A stretch of 18,120 bases of DNA from Caulobacteraceae bacterium (GCA_947456005.1 CANGRP010000014.1:1-18120); one strand, 5' to 3'. Shown: positions 1 through 7,861, counted from the first letter of the stretch. The notes: a model not told the origin generated them from the letters alone. A program made the numbers and translations.

Positions 1-1
1 C

Positions 2-301
2 CGGCTGGAGATCTACACCCCCGCCCACCGCAGGGTGCACGGCTACTATGTCCTGCCCTTCCTGGAGGGCGAGGCGATCACCGCCCGGGTGGACCTGAAG
101 GCCGACAGGAAGGGCCGCAGGCTCCTGGTCCAGGCCGCCCACGCCGAGCTCGCCGCAGGCCTGCAGACCCCGGCGGCCCTGGCCCGGAACCTTCGGAGCC
201 TGGCGGGCTGGTTGGGGCTGGAGACGGTGTCCGTGGCGCCGAAGGGTGATCTCGCCGGGCGTCTCGGCGCCGAGCTGTCCGGGGACGACGTCGCCTACTA
301 G
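2..301 (+). CDS. ycaQ: YcaQ-family DNA glycosylase (HTH_42), C-terminal part
   Basis: Only the last 99 codons are present; the frame is open from base 2 and the beginning lies outside the window. The visible start reads RLEIYTPAHRR, then HGYYVLPFLEGEAITARVDL and LLVQAAHAE. This is the conserved C-terminal segment of the YcaQ / winged-helix DNA-binding (HTH_42) family, whose E. coli member is a DNA glycosylase that unhooks interstrand crosslinks. The catalytic residues are N-terminal and cannot be checked here. The gene ends in TAG at 299-301, inside a CTAG that also ends the convergent methyltransferase gene. There is no room for a terminator between the two. Family assignment is fairly sure; activity in this organism is inferred from the family. 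Confidence 0.82.
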   Translation, partial: RLEIYTPAHRRVHGYYVLPFLEGEAITARVDLKADRKGRRLLVQAAHAELAAGLQTPAALARNLRSLAGWLGLETVSVAPKGDLAGRLGAELSGDDVAY

Positions 302-1107
302 CCCGCAGCCTTCGGAACCATCACCAGCCAGGGGGTCGGCGCGGCGCGGAACTCCCAGACGGCGAGTAGCTGGTCCAGGTGGCTGCGGTTGCGCAGCAGC
401 TCCGGCAGGGGCGCGGTCTTGGGGCCGGGCCGGACCTCGGTGATCTCATGGGTGGCCTCGAAGCGGGCGCGGACGCGGTCCATCACCCCCGGACGGTAGA
501 CGTCATGGGTCTCGACGATCAAACGCATGCCCGCCAGGGCCGGAGCGAGGTCGGGGCGCAGAAGGTCATCCTCCGCGCCCTCGATGTCGACAATGACCAG
601 GCAGCGGCGCCCCTGGAAGCGCTGGAAGTCCTCCGGCTGGAAGAGGCCGCCGGTGTGGACCCTCTCCGAGACGCCGTTCATCTCCGCCATTGTGCGGCAG
701 GCCTGCAGGGCGGCTGCAGCCGTGTCGTGCGCGAAGACCTCGGCCCGCGGCGCGATCCGCGCCAGGCCGACGGCGTAATAGCCTTCCGCACAGCCGATAT
801 CGAGGATGACTTCGGGCTCCTCCGCCAGGGCGGCGATCAGGTGGGGGTGCAGCTCGTCCTCATAGGTCCCGATCAGGCGGGGGGCGAGGGCGCCCTCGGT
901 CGCAGACTCCAGGTAGGCCATGCCGGCGAACGGGCCTCCAAGCACCGCACCCCCTGACTGCGCCCTCAGGGCCTGGGCGATCATCCGGGAGCGCCATATG
1001 GCCAGAACCCGCAAGCCCAGGGTCGCGCCCTCCGGCGTCGACAGGCCGCCGGGTCCGTCCAGCCGGGCGCGGAACCATTCCCGGACCGTCTCAAGATAAC
1101 TGGCCAT
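298..1107 (-). CDS. FkbM-like class I SAM-dependent methyltransferase
   Basis: A 269-residue protein with a Rossmann-type methyltransferase core. Motif I is ILDIGCAEGYYAVG (about residues 101-114) and binds S-adenosylmethionine; an acidic residue (D128) ends the next strand. VIVDIEGAEDDLL (171-183) matches the D-(I/V)-E-G-A-E signature of the FkbM family, followed by IVETHD (197-202). About 90 residues precede the core and have no motif I recognise. No signal peptide or membrane segment is seen, so it is probably cytosolic. FkbM-type enzymes usually methylate sugars or secondary-metabolite hydroxyls, but the acceptor here is unknown. The ATG at 1107 has a good ribosome site (GGAGG) a few bases upstream. 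The gene lies 59 bases downstream of the ABC exporter on the same strand, so co-transcription is likely. Its stop overlaps that of ycaQ. Confidence 0.8.
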   Translation of the reverse strand: MASYLETVREWFRARLDGPGGLSTPEGATLGLRVLAIWRSRMIAQALRAQSGGAVLGGPFAGMAYLESATEGALAPRLIGTYEDELHPHLIAALAEEPEVILDIGCAEGYYAVGLARIAPRAEVFAHDTAAAALQACRTMAEMNGVSERVHTGGLFQPEDFQRFQGRRCLVIVDIEGAEDDLLRPDLAPALAGMRLIVETHDVYRPGVMDRVRARFEATHEITEVRPGPKTAPLPELLRNRSHLDQLLAVWEFRAAPTPWLVMVPKAAG

Positions 1108-1166
1108 CCGCCCTCCGGGGCTTTGGAGTCACCTTGCTCCCATGGGCGGGTGGGCTCAAGTCGTCC

Positions 1167-2957
1167 TCAGGCGGCGCCCAGGGTCACGGCGTGAAGCCGG
1201 GCGTAGGCCCCGCCGCGCCGGACCAGCTCATCATGCCCCCCCTCCTCGAGGATGCGGCCGTCCTCAAAGACGAGGATCCGGTCAGCATTCCGGACGGTGG
1301 AGAGCCGGTGGGCGATGATGACCGTGGTCCGCCCCTCCATCAGGGCCTCCATGGCAGCCTGCACCTCGCGCTCGGTCTCCACGTCGAGGGACGATGTCGC
1401 CTCATCCAGGACCAGGATGGGCGCATCCGCCAGGAAGGCCCGGGCGATGGCCACTCTCTGGCGCTCGCCCCCGGACAGCTTCACCCCCCGCTCGCCCACC
1501 AGGGTGCTGTAACCGCCGGGCAGGCGGGCGATGAAGTCGTGGGCCCTCGCCCGGCGGGCGGCCAGTTCGATCTCCGCCGGAGTCGCCTCCGGCCGGCCAT
1601 AGGCGATGTTCTCGGCGATGCTCCGATGGAACAGGGCTGGATCCTGCGGCACGACGGCGATGGCCCGACGCAGGCTGGCCTGGGTCACTTCGCCCACGTC
1701 CTGGCCGTCGACCCGGATCGCGCCGGAGTCCACATCGTAGAGCCGCTGGATCAGCTTGACGAAGGTCGACTTGCCCGAGCCTGTAGGCCCCACCAGCGCC
1801 ACACGCTCGCCCGGCTGGATGCGCAGGGAGAAGTCGCTGAACAGGCGCCGCCCTGACTTGGCGTAGCCGAAGCCCGCTCGGTCAAAGACGATCTCGCCGG
1901 CGCCGGGCGCAAAGGGACGAGCGTCCGGCCGGTCCGGCACCTGCGGACCGGTGCGCATGTAGCGGGCCAGATCCTCGGCGTCGTCCAGGCCCTTCTGCAG
2001 CATGCGGATATTGTCCCCCAGGTTCCGCAGGTAGCCGCTCATCAGCATGAAGGCCGTGACGCCAAAGACAACATCGCCGGGAGTCGCCTCGCCCCGGGTC
2101 CACAGGTGGATCAAGAGGCCCGTCAGACCGGCCTGGAGGAAGGCGAGCAGGAGGTTCTGGACCATCCAGATGTCGGTGAAACTGTACCAGGTGCGGATCA
2201 CGGCGTCGCGCCAGAGCGAAGTCACGCCGGCGATCCTGGCCTCCTCCCTGGCCTCGGCGCCGAAGCTGCGCACAGCGGCGTTGCCCGAGATCGAGTCCGC
2301 CAGGGCGCCGCCGATCCGGGTGTCCAGCGACACCGAGCGCTGGTTCAGCGGCCGGGCGAAGCGGGAGATCAGAAAGATGTTGGAGCCGATGAACAGGGCG
2401 ACTGCGAACAGTGAAAACAGGCCGACCATGGGCCAGCGTAGGATCATCATCACGGACAGGCCGACCAGCACCAGCAGGGCCGGTCCGATCCACATGATCA
2501 GGGCGTCCGAGACCTGGTCGTAGGCCCACATGGCGCGGCTGAGCTTGCGCACCGTCGCCCCGGCGAAGGCGTCGGCGTGCCAGTCGGCGGAATAGGCCTG
2601 GACCCGCGCAAAGCCGGCGTCGGTCATTTCCTTCATGTTGAAGGCCGCCAGCTGGCACCAGGGCTTGTCGCGGATGTTCCGCACCAGGGCCAGGGCGACG
2701 CCCAGGCCGATGAAGATCGCCCACCAGCGCCAGGCGTCCGGGGCCAGGGCGGAGCCTTGGGTCAGGGTGTCGACCATCCGTCCCGCCGCCCAGGGCATGG
2801 CCATGTCGAGGCCAATGGACACCAGGGCGAAGGTCACCACCCAGGTCAGCCGCCAGGGGCGGCGCATCCAGAAGCTGGCGATGAAGCCCATCACCTGGAG
2901 GTTGGAGAGGGTGCGCTCACGAGGCGCCTCGTCCTCGTCTTCATAGTGTTCAGTCAT
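1167..2957 (-). CDS. ABC exporter, fused permease and ATPase (MsbA/MDR-like half-transporter)
   Basis: A 596-residue half-transporter that would work as a homodimer in the inner membrane. The N-terminal half (about residues 30-310) contains hydrophobic transmembrane segments. The C-terminal half is a complete ATPase domain: Walker A GPTGSGKST (390-398), LSGGERQR signature (494-501), Walker B ILVLDEATSSLD (514-525) and switch histidine in IIAHRLST (H550). I chose the ATG at 2957 (MTEHYEDEDEAPRER) because an acidic, polar leader directly before the first membrane segment is usual for this family. The frame stays open for 115 more codons upstream, but that part is Arg/Gly/Pro-rich with no family resemblance and crosses the divergent promoter region. 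No strong ribosome site precedes this ATG. The substrate cannot be read from the sequence. It is a different protein from the MsbA-like exporter at 14525 and is not in an LPS gene context; the FkbM methyltransferase follows it. Confidence 0.9.
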   Translation of the reverse strand: MTEHYEDEDEAPRERTLSNLQVMGFIASFWMRRPWRLTWVVTFALVSIGLDMAMPWAAGRMVDTLTQGSALAPDAWRWWAIFIGLGVALALVRNIRDKPWCQLAAFNMKEMTDAGFARVQAYSADWHADAFAGATVRKLSRAMWAYDQVSDALIMWIGPALLVLVGLSVMMILRWPMVGLFSLFAVALFIGSNIFLISRFARPLNQRSVSLDTRIGGALADSISGNAAVRSFGAEAREEARIAGVTSLWRDAVIRTWYSFTDIWMVQNLLLAFLQAGLTGLLIHLWTRGEATPGDVVFGVTAFMLMSGYLRNLGDNIRMLQKGLDDAEDLARYMRTGPQVPDRPDARPFAPGAGEIVFDRAGFGYAKSGRRLFSDFSLRIQPGERVALVGPTGSGKSTFVKLIQRLYDVDSGAIRVDGQDVGEVTQASLRRAIAVVPQDPALFHRSIAENIAYGRPEATPAEIELAARRARAHDFIARLPGGYSTLVGERGVKLSGGERQRVAIARAFLADAPILVLDEATSSLDVETEREVQAAMEALMEGRTTVIIAHRLSTVRNADRILVFEDGRILEEGGHDELVRRGGAYARLHAVTLGAA

Positions 2958-3232
2958 GTCTGCAGCAGGGTCGGCGCGAGCCCGGTAAAGGCGCGGCGGT
3001 GTCAGGGAAGGAGTCCGGCGGGGATCGCCGGGGAACCGGGAGCTCTCGGGGCTCAGCGCCCCTGACGCTCCGGTTTGCGGAGGGGTTTGGCGACAGATTC
3101 TGTCATTCGGCCCCTCCTTTCCTGCGGCTGGGAACAGGATGGGTTTGCCCTCGCGTAAGCCCAGGGTCAACCGCCCGCCTCCGGGTCCTATTCGACTGAT
3201 GCAGCCTCGCCACAGTCTGGTAGAACCCGGCC
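2958..3232. promoter_or_regulatory. Divergent intergenic region between ABC exporter and ubiA
   Basis: This 275-base gap separates two divergent genes and should hold promoters for both. I see no convincing -35/-10 pair on either strand. A TTGACC on the minus strand (3170 to 3165) could be a -35 element for the exporter, but the hexamer 17 bases on (CAAACC) is a poor -10. Just before ubiA, GGTAGAAC (3219-3226) matches seven of eight positions of the Caulobacter -10 consensus GCTANAWC. The main visible structure is the interrupted inverted repeat at 3079-3117, listed separately. Confidence 0.5.
3079..3117. repeat. Two-level inverted repeat in divergent promoter region
   Basis: The outer arms are GGAGGGG (3079-3085) and CCCCTCC (3111-3117), an exact 7-base inverted repeat. 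Centred inside is GACAGA-T-TCTGTC (3092-3104), a perfect dyad with 6-base arms and one central base. The two pairs share nearly the same axis. It could be an operator for a dimeric regulator, or a hairpin in the leader of the exporter mRNA. It is not a natural place for a terminator because the flanking genes diverge. Confidence 0.5.
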
Positions 3233-4189
3233 ATGCCCGAGGTGCGCCCGACCGACATCCTTCCTGACGCCCGCCCCGACAACTGGGTGGACCGCTTCGC
3301 ACCTCACAGCCTGCGGCCCTGGCTGAAGCTGGGCCGGTTCGACCGGCCGGCGGGCATCTGGCTGCTCATGCTGCCCGGGTGGCAGGGCGCCGCCCTCGCC
3401 GCCTCTATGGCGGGGGAGTGGCCGGACCTTCTTCTGCTGGCCAAGATCTTCGCCGGCGCCGCCCTGATGCGGGCGGCGGGGTGCGCCTACAACGACATTG
3501 TCGATCGTGACCTGGACGCCAAGGTCGCCCGCACGGCAGGACGGCCTGTCGCCTCGGGGCGGATCTCCGTGCGGCAGGCCTGGACCTTCGTCGTCGCCTG
3601 CAGCCTGGCGGCGGCCCTGATCCTCTTCACCCTGCCTCCCCTGGCGATCGGCCTGGGGATCGCCTCCCTGGCGCTCGTGGCGGCCTATCCCTTCATGAAG
3701 CGGATCACCTGGTGGCCGCAGGCCTGGCTGGGCCTGACCTTCAACTGGGGCGCCCTGCTGGGCTTCGCCGCGGCGACCGGAAGCCTCGAACCGCCGGCCT
3801 ACCTGCTCTATGCGGCCGGCCTGTTCTGGACCCTCGGCTACGACACCATCTACGCCGTGCAGGACATGGAGGACGACGCCCTGGCCGGCATCCGGTCCTC
3901 GGCGCGCAGGCTGGGTCGACGGGCGCCCCGGGCCGTCCTGGGCTTCTATGTCCTGGCCTTCGCCCTTGCCCTGGCTTGCGCCTTCGCCGCGCGCCTGGGC
4001 CCCCTGTTCCTGCCCCTGGCCGCCGGCTACGGCCTGCATCTCTCCCGTCAGGCCGCCCGGCTGGACCTCGACGACCCAGCCGGCGCCCTCGATCTCTTCC
4101 GTTCCAACGCCCTTGCCGGCCTGATCCTCTTCGCAGCCCTGGCCGCAGGCCAGTTCGGCCAGGGACTTTGGGGCGGCGGGGGCTTGTAG
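3233..4189 (+). CDS. ubiA: 4-hydroxybenzoate polyprenyltransferase UbiA
   Basis: A 318-residue integral membrane prenyltransferase of ubiquinone synthesis. It attaches the polyprenyl tail to 4-hydroxybenzoate at the inner membrane. The first aspartate-rich motif is NDIVDRDLD (residues 87-95, fitting NDxxDxxxD), followed by the conserved RTAGRPVASG. The second is YDTIYAVQDMEDD (203-215). Both bind the magnesium-diphosphate of the prenyl donor. Eight or so hydrophobic segments surround them, and the length is normal for the family. The N-terminal segment with RPWLKLGRFDRPAGIWLL is typical of alphaproteobacterial UbiA. No Shine-Dalgarno precedes the ATG, and a -10-like GGTAGAAC ends six bases before it, so the mRNA might be leaderless. 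The gene heads a run of seven plus-strand genes. Confidence 0.95.
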   Translation: MPEVRPTDILPDARPDNWVDRFAPHSLRPWLKLGRFDRPAGIWLLMLPGWQGAALAASMAGEWPDLLLLAKIFAGAALMRAAGCAYNDIVDRDLDAKVARTAGRPVASGRISVRQAWTFVVACSLAAALILFTLPPLAIGLGIASLALVAAYPFMKRITWWPQAWLGLTFNWGALLGFAAATGSLEPPAYLLYAAGLFWTLGYDTIYAVQDMEDDALAGIRSSARRLGRRAPRAVLGFYVLAFALALACAFAARLGPLFLPLAAGYGLHLSRQAARLDLDDPAGALDLFRSNALAGLILFAALAAGQFGQGLWGGGGL

Positions 4190-4238
4190 AGCGGCCGGCG
4201 GGACCCGATAGTCCGTGACCAACGCCAGGGAGGCAGAC

Positions 4239-5474
4239 ATGGCCGACGACGCCCTTCCGACGATCCTGCAGCTCACGCCTCTGGACGAGGACTACCGCCA
4301 CGACCCGGCGACTGTCCTGTCGAAGCTTCGCAGCGCCTGCCCCGTCCACCATGACGCCTTCAGCGGGGCCACCTTCGTGTCCCGCTATTCCGACGTCCGG
4401 GGCGTGGCCACCGACCTGACGCTCTGGCGCGATCCCCTGCGCGCCGATCTGGAGAGCCGTCGCCTCCAGCGCTTCGATCCGCCGGACCCGAACCTGCCGC
4501 GTAGCGAGACCTCCAGCATCCTGACCCTGGATGACCCGGACCACGCCCGTATCCGCGGGCCCCTGTCCCGGGCCCTCTACGCCCGGGTGGCCAAGTTCCG
4601 CCCCGAGGTCGAGCGGATCGTCGACGAGGCCCTCGACCGCATCGGCGACCAGGCTGAGGTCGACCTGATGGACCTGTTCTGCGTCCCCATCCCGATCGAC
4701 GTGATCGCCTCCATCCTGGGCGTGCCGCATGACCGGCTGGAGGACTTCCGGGACTGGTCCGAGGGTCTGATCCAGGGCCTGAACCCCTTCCGCAACTCCG
4801 ACCAGACCGCCCACATGGAGCGGTCGAGCCTCGCCCTCACCGCCTACTTCACCGAGGCCCTCGCCGACCGGCGCGCCCACCCGCGTGACGACCTGATCTC
4901 GGACATGGTCCGCCTCCAGGGCGAAGGAACGCCGATCAGCGATACCGAACTGCGCATCAACCTCACGGCCCTCCTCGTGGGCGGGAACCTGACCACCACC
5001 GATCTCATCGGGAATGGCGCGCGGCTTCTCATGCTGAACCCCTCGGAGAAGGCCAAGATGATGGCCGACCCGGGCCTGGCCGCCGCCCTGGTGGAAGAGG
5101 TGCTGCGCTTCGACCCCCCCGTCGACGCCACCTCGCGGGTCGCCTCCCGGGATCTCGAGATCAGCGGCTGCCCGGTCTCGAAGACCCGAAGCGTCAACCT
5201 GCTCCTGAGAGGCGCCAACCGCGACCCGGAAGCCTTCGAGAACCCCGACGTGTTTGACATCACCCGGAAGAAGGTCCCCCACATGTCCTTCGGCGGCGGG
5301 GCCCACATCTGCATTGGCGCGCCCCTCGCCCGACTGGAGGCCCAGGTGGCCCTGCCTCGCCTGTTCGCCCGTTATCCGGACCTCGCCCTCGCGGATCCGA
5401 CCGCGGAGCCCTCCTGGCGCAAGCTTCCCTTTTTCCGGGGCCTGGAAACCCTGGTCGTGAAGACCGGGGCCTGA
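4239..5474 (+). CDS. Cytochrome P450
   Basis: A 411-residue soluble bacterial P450, which would oxidise an organic substrate using electrons from a ferredoxin partner. The ExxR motif is in EEVLRFDPPV. The heme loop is FGGGAHICIG with Cys358 as the iron ligand. The I-helix reads LLVGGNLTTTDLIGNG (about 245-260): the oxygen-binding threonines (252-254) are present, but the acidic residue usually before them is leucine. The C-terminal RGANRDPEAF segment is typical of the family. I chose the ATG at 4239 over the GTG at 4215 because AGGGAGG (4227-4233) sits five bases upstream. Forty-nine bases separate it from ubiA. No ferredoxin or reductase gene lies in the window, so the redox partner and substrate are unknown. 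Confidence 0.93.
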   Translation: MADDALPTILQLTPLDEDYRHDPATVLSKLRSACPVHHDAFSGATFVSRYSDVRGVATDLTLWRDPLRADLESRRLQRFDPPDPNLPRSETSSILTLDDPDHARIRGPLSRALYARVAKFRPEVERIVDEALDRIGDQAEVDLMDLFCVPIPIDVIASILGVPHDRLEDFRDWSEGLIQGLNPFRNSDQTAHMERSSLALTAYFTEALADRRAHPRDDLISDMVRLQGEGTPISDTELRINLTALLVGGNLTTTDLIGNGARLLMLNPSEKAKMMADPGLAAALVEEVLRFDPPVDATSRVASRDLEISGCPVSKTRSVNLLLRGANRDPEAFENPDVFDITRKKVPHMSFGGGAHICIGAPLARLEAQVALPRLFARYPDLALADPTAEPSWRKLPFFRGLETLVVKTGA

Positions 5475-5545
5475 TTCCGGCCTCAAATCTCTGTAAGGAA
5501 GGGCGCATCCAGCGTACCCAACGCCCTCACAGCAGGAAAGAAACC

Positions 5546-6220
5546 ATGCGCAAGGTCCTCGCGATCGCGGCCTGCCTCCTCGGCGCCGCCGCCCTCACCG
5601 CCTGCACCACCATCGACGCCACCACGGGCGAGACCGTGCGCAGCAACACTAAGACCGGGGCCCTGACCGGCGCCCTGGCCGGCGCCGCCCTTGGCTATCT
5701 GACCAACACCAACAACAGTGACCAGGGCCGCAAGAACGCCCTGATCGGCGCGGGCCTCGGCGCCCTCGCCGGGTCCGCAGTCGGCAACTACATGGACAAG
5801 CAGCAGGCGGAGCTGCGTCGCGAGCTGGCCGGCACAGGGGTCAATGTCGAGCGCCAGGGCGAGAACATTGTTCTTCAGATGCCCGGTGACGTGACCTTCG
5901 ACACCAACCGCTCCGAGATCAAGCCGCAGTTCTACACCGTGCTGAACGACGTGGCCGGAACCCTGAACAAGTATCCGCAGACCACAGTCGACGTGATCGG
6001 CCACGCCGACTCCACCGGGTCCGCCGAACTGAACCAGGGCCTGTCCGAACGCCGGGCCGGGTCGGTCGCCGAGTACCTCGTCACCGCGGGCGGGGTCATG
6101 CGCGAGCGGCTGGCGGTGGCCGGCAAGGGCGCAAGCGCGCCCATCGCCGACAACGCCACCCCCGACGGCCGGGCCAAGAACCGCCGGGTCGAGATCGTCC
6201 TGAAACCGATCACCAGCTGA
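5546..6220 (+). CDS. OmpA-family outer-membrane lipoprotein, glycine-zipper plus peptidoglycan-binding domain
   Basis: A 224-residue lipoprotein (YiaD-like). The signal peptide ends in the lipobox LTAC with Cys20 as the lipidated residue; Thr at +2 favours the outer membrane. Residues about 38-82 are rich in Gly/Ala with two glycine-zipper stretches (ALTGALAGAALGYL and ALIGAGLGALAGSAVG). Residues about 115-220 form an OmpA C-terminal domain with VTFDTNRSEIKP, GHADSTGS, LSERRAGSVAEYL and NRRVEIVL, including the Asp and Arg that bind diaminopimelate in peptidoglycan. It probably tethers the outer membrane to the wall. AGGAAAG (5534-5540) lies five bases before the ATG. The 71-base gap upstream contains a 6-base inverted repeat, AGGGCG (5500-5505) with CGCCCT (5522-5527), of unclear meaning. 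Confidence 0.93.
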   Translation: MRKVLAIAACLLGAAALTACTTIDATTGETVRSNTKTGALTGALAGAALGYLTNTNNSDQGRKNALIGAGLGALAGSAVGNYMDKQQAELRRELAGTGVNVERQGENIVLQMPGDVTFDTNRSEIKPQFYTVLNDVAGTLNKYPQTTVDVIGHADSTGSAELNQGLSERRAGSVAEYLVTAGGVMRERLAVAGKGASAPIADNATPDGRAKNRRVEIVLKPITS

Positions 6221-6236
6221 TCCGGACCGGCCATCC

Positions 6237-7199
6237 ATGCCCGCCGCCGCCCGCGTCGATCCCAAGGCCTACTTCAGCCCGACGGAATGGGCGACCCTCG
6301 CCCGCCGCTCCCGCTGGAAGGGGCTGGCCCTTCTGGCGCACGCCTGGGGGGTGATCTTCGCCTCGGCGGCCATGGCGGTGATCTGGCCTCTGACCCTTCC
6401 CCTCGCGGTCATGATCATCGGCGGGCGCCAGCTGGGCCTGTCCATACTGATGCATGACGCCGCCCATGGGGCCCTGCATCCCAATCCGAGGATTAACGAC
6501 CTTGCGGGTGAGTGGCTGACGGGCGGCGGACTCGCGCGCTACCGGGCCTACCATCTGGGCCACCACAAGTACGCGCAGCAGGACGAGGACCCGGACATCG
6601 GCCTGTCGGCGCCCTTCCCCATCACCCGCACCTCTCTGCGGCGAAAGATGCTGCGCGACCTGACCGGGCGGACCTTCTTCAAGCAGAGGTTCGGCGATCT
6701 GGTCCGCCGGCTGAAGGACCGCGCGCCGGGCCAGCCGGTCCTGCCGATCCTGGTCGAGGAAGTCCGGCGCAAGCGCCGTTGGCTGCTGGGCGGCGTGGTC
6801 ATCACCCTGGTCGGCGGCGCGTTCGGCGTCTGGTGGGCCTGGCCGGTCTTCTGGGTCCTGCCACAGGCCACATGGTTCCCGGTCATCACCCGGCTTCGCA
6901 ACATCGCCGAGCACGCCTGCATCGCCCGGGGGGAAGCCGACCCCCTGCGACAGGCGCGCACCACCCATGCCGGCTGGCTGGCCCGCGCCGTGCTCGCCCC
7001 CTACTGGGTGAACTACCACTGTGAGCACCACATGTTCATGCACCTGCCCTGCTACAACCTGCCTCGGGCCCACCGCCTGCTGGCCGGGAAGGGGGTGCTG
7101 GACGCCATGCTCCACGAACCGGGCGGCTACCGGGTCGTCCTGGCCCGCGCCACCTCTCGCCCGGAGACGCCCGCCGCGACCGCCGCGGCCGCCGGATGA
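6237..7199 (+). CDS. Membrane fatty acid desaturase
   Basis: A 320-residue di-iron membrane desaturase. The three histidine boxes are intact: HDAAH (73-77), HLGHHKY (106-112, HxxHH) and HCEHH (261-265). Hydrophobic segments lie at about 30-75 and 183-220, giving the usual layout with the boxes on the cytoplasmic face. NIAEH (222-226) is an additional conserved histidine site. It probably introduces a double bond into an acyl chain of a membrane lipid, but carotenoid and other lipid ketolase/hydroxylase members have similar boxes, so the substrate is open. The gap from the lipoprotein gene is 16 bases and no clear ribosome site is visible. The TGA stop overlaps the ATG of the methyltransferase gene (ATGA at 7196-7199). 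Confidence 0.88.
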   Translation: MPAAARVDPKAYFSPTEWATLARRSRWKGLALLAHAWGVIFASAAMAVIWPLTLPLAVMIIGGRQLGLSILMHDAAHGALHPNPRINDLAGEWLTGGGLARYRAYHLGHHKYAQQDEDPDIGLSAPFPITRTSLRRKMLRDLTGRTFFKQRFGDLVRRLKDRAPGQPVLPILVEEVRRKRRWLLGGVVITLVGGAFGVWWAWPVFWVLPQATWFPVITRLRNIAEHACIARGEADPLRQARTTHAGWLARAVLAPYWVNYHCEHHMFMHLPCYNLPRAHRLLAGKGVLDAMLHEPGGYRVVLARATSRPETPAATAAAAG

Positions 7200-7861
7200 T
7201 CGGCGCCGATCCCGCGAGCCGCCGCGCCTTCATCCTGGCGAACACCCGCCTCCAGAGCCCGCCCCACACCCCCGAGCTGTCGCTGCACCTGGCCGACGAG
7301 ATCACGCCCATCTGGCGCATGACGGAGGAAGCCCTGGAGGAGATCGGCCTGCCGCCGCCCTTCTGGGCCTTCGCCTGGGCGGGGGGGCAGGCCCTGGCCC
7401 GCTATATCCTCGATGCGCCTCAGACCGTCGCCGGCCAGAGGGTGATCGACTTCGCCTCCGGGTCGGGGATTGTCGCCGTGGCGGCGGCCCGGGCGGGCGC
7501 ACACAGCGTGCTTGCGGCGGACATAGACGGTTTCTGCGGTGCGGCCCTGGCCCTGAACGCCGAGGCCAATGGCGTGATCGCCGACTTCACCGACCAGGAC
7601 CTGCTGGATCAGCCTCCGCCCGAGGCCGACGTCATCCTGGCCGGGGACATCTGCTACGAGAAACCCCTGGCGGCCCGGGTGATGGCCTGGCTGGAGGCGG
7701 GCGCCCGGCGGGGCGCCCGGGTCCTGATCGGCGATCCGGGGCGATCCTACTTCCCCCGCGAGGGCCTGGTCCGCCTGGCCGAGTACCAGGTGCCCACGAC
7801 CCGCGAACTCGAGGACATGGAAGTGAAGCGGACAGCGGTCTGGACATTCCCACCCCGCTGA
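7196..7861 (+). CDS. METTL20-like protein lysine methyltransferase (ETF-beta / Nnt1-like)
   Basis: A 221-residue class I methyltransferase. Before the core is PPFWAFAWAGGQALARYIL (54-72), the hallmark lead-in of the METTL20/Nnt1-like group. The SAM site is VIDFASGSGIVAVAAA (83-98) with acidic D109/D111 after the next strand. AGDICYE (149-155) stands where lysine methyltransferases of this group have a DxxY-type post-motif. Characterised relatives methylate lysines of the electron-transfer flavoprotein beta subunit, and a bacterial relative also acts on ribosomal protein L7/L12. Databases often label such proteins as PrmA-like. The target here is inferred only. The start overlaps the desaturase stop by four bases, indicating translational coupling; no ETF gene is in the window. 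Confidence 0.82.
   Translation: MIGADPASRRAFILANTRLQSPPHTPELSLHLADEITPIWRMTEEALEEIGLPPPFWAFAWAGGQALARYILDAPQTVAGQRVIDFASGSGIVAVAAARAGAHSVLAADIDGFCGAALALNAEANGVIADFTDQDLLDQPPPEADVILAGDICYEKPLAARVMAWLEAGARRGARVLIGDPGRSYFPREGLVRLAEYQVPTTRELEDMEVKRTAVWTFPPR

Noticed and set aside
2958..3302. 115-codon N-terminal extension of the ABC exporter
   Set aside because: The frame is open, but the residues are Arg/Gly/Pro-rich, unlike any exporter leader, and would run through the divergent promoter region and into ubiA.
3188..5486. Two long open frames on the minus strand opposite ubiA and the P450 (362 and 581 codons)
   Set aside because: They are Gly/Arg/Gln/Pro-rich with no family pattern, overlap strongly supported genes and each other, and are the usual by-product of GC-rich codon bias.
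5500..5527. AGGGCG / CGCCCT inverted repeat between P450 and lipoprotein genes as a terminator
   Set aside because: The loop is 16 bases, the stem only six, and no T-run follows.
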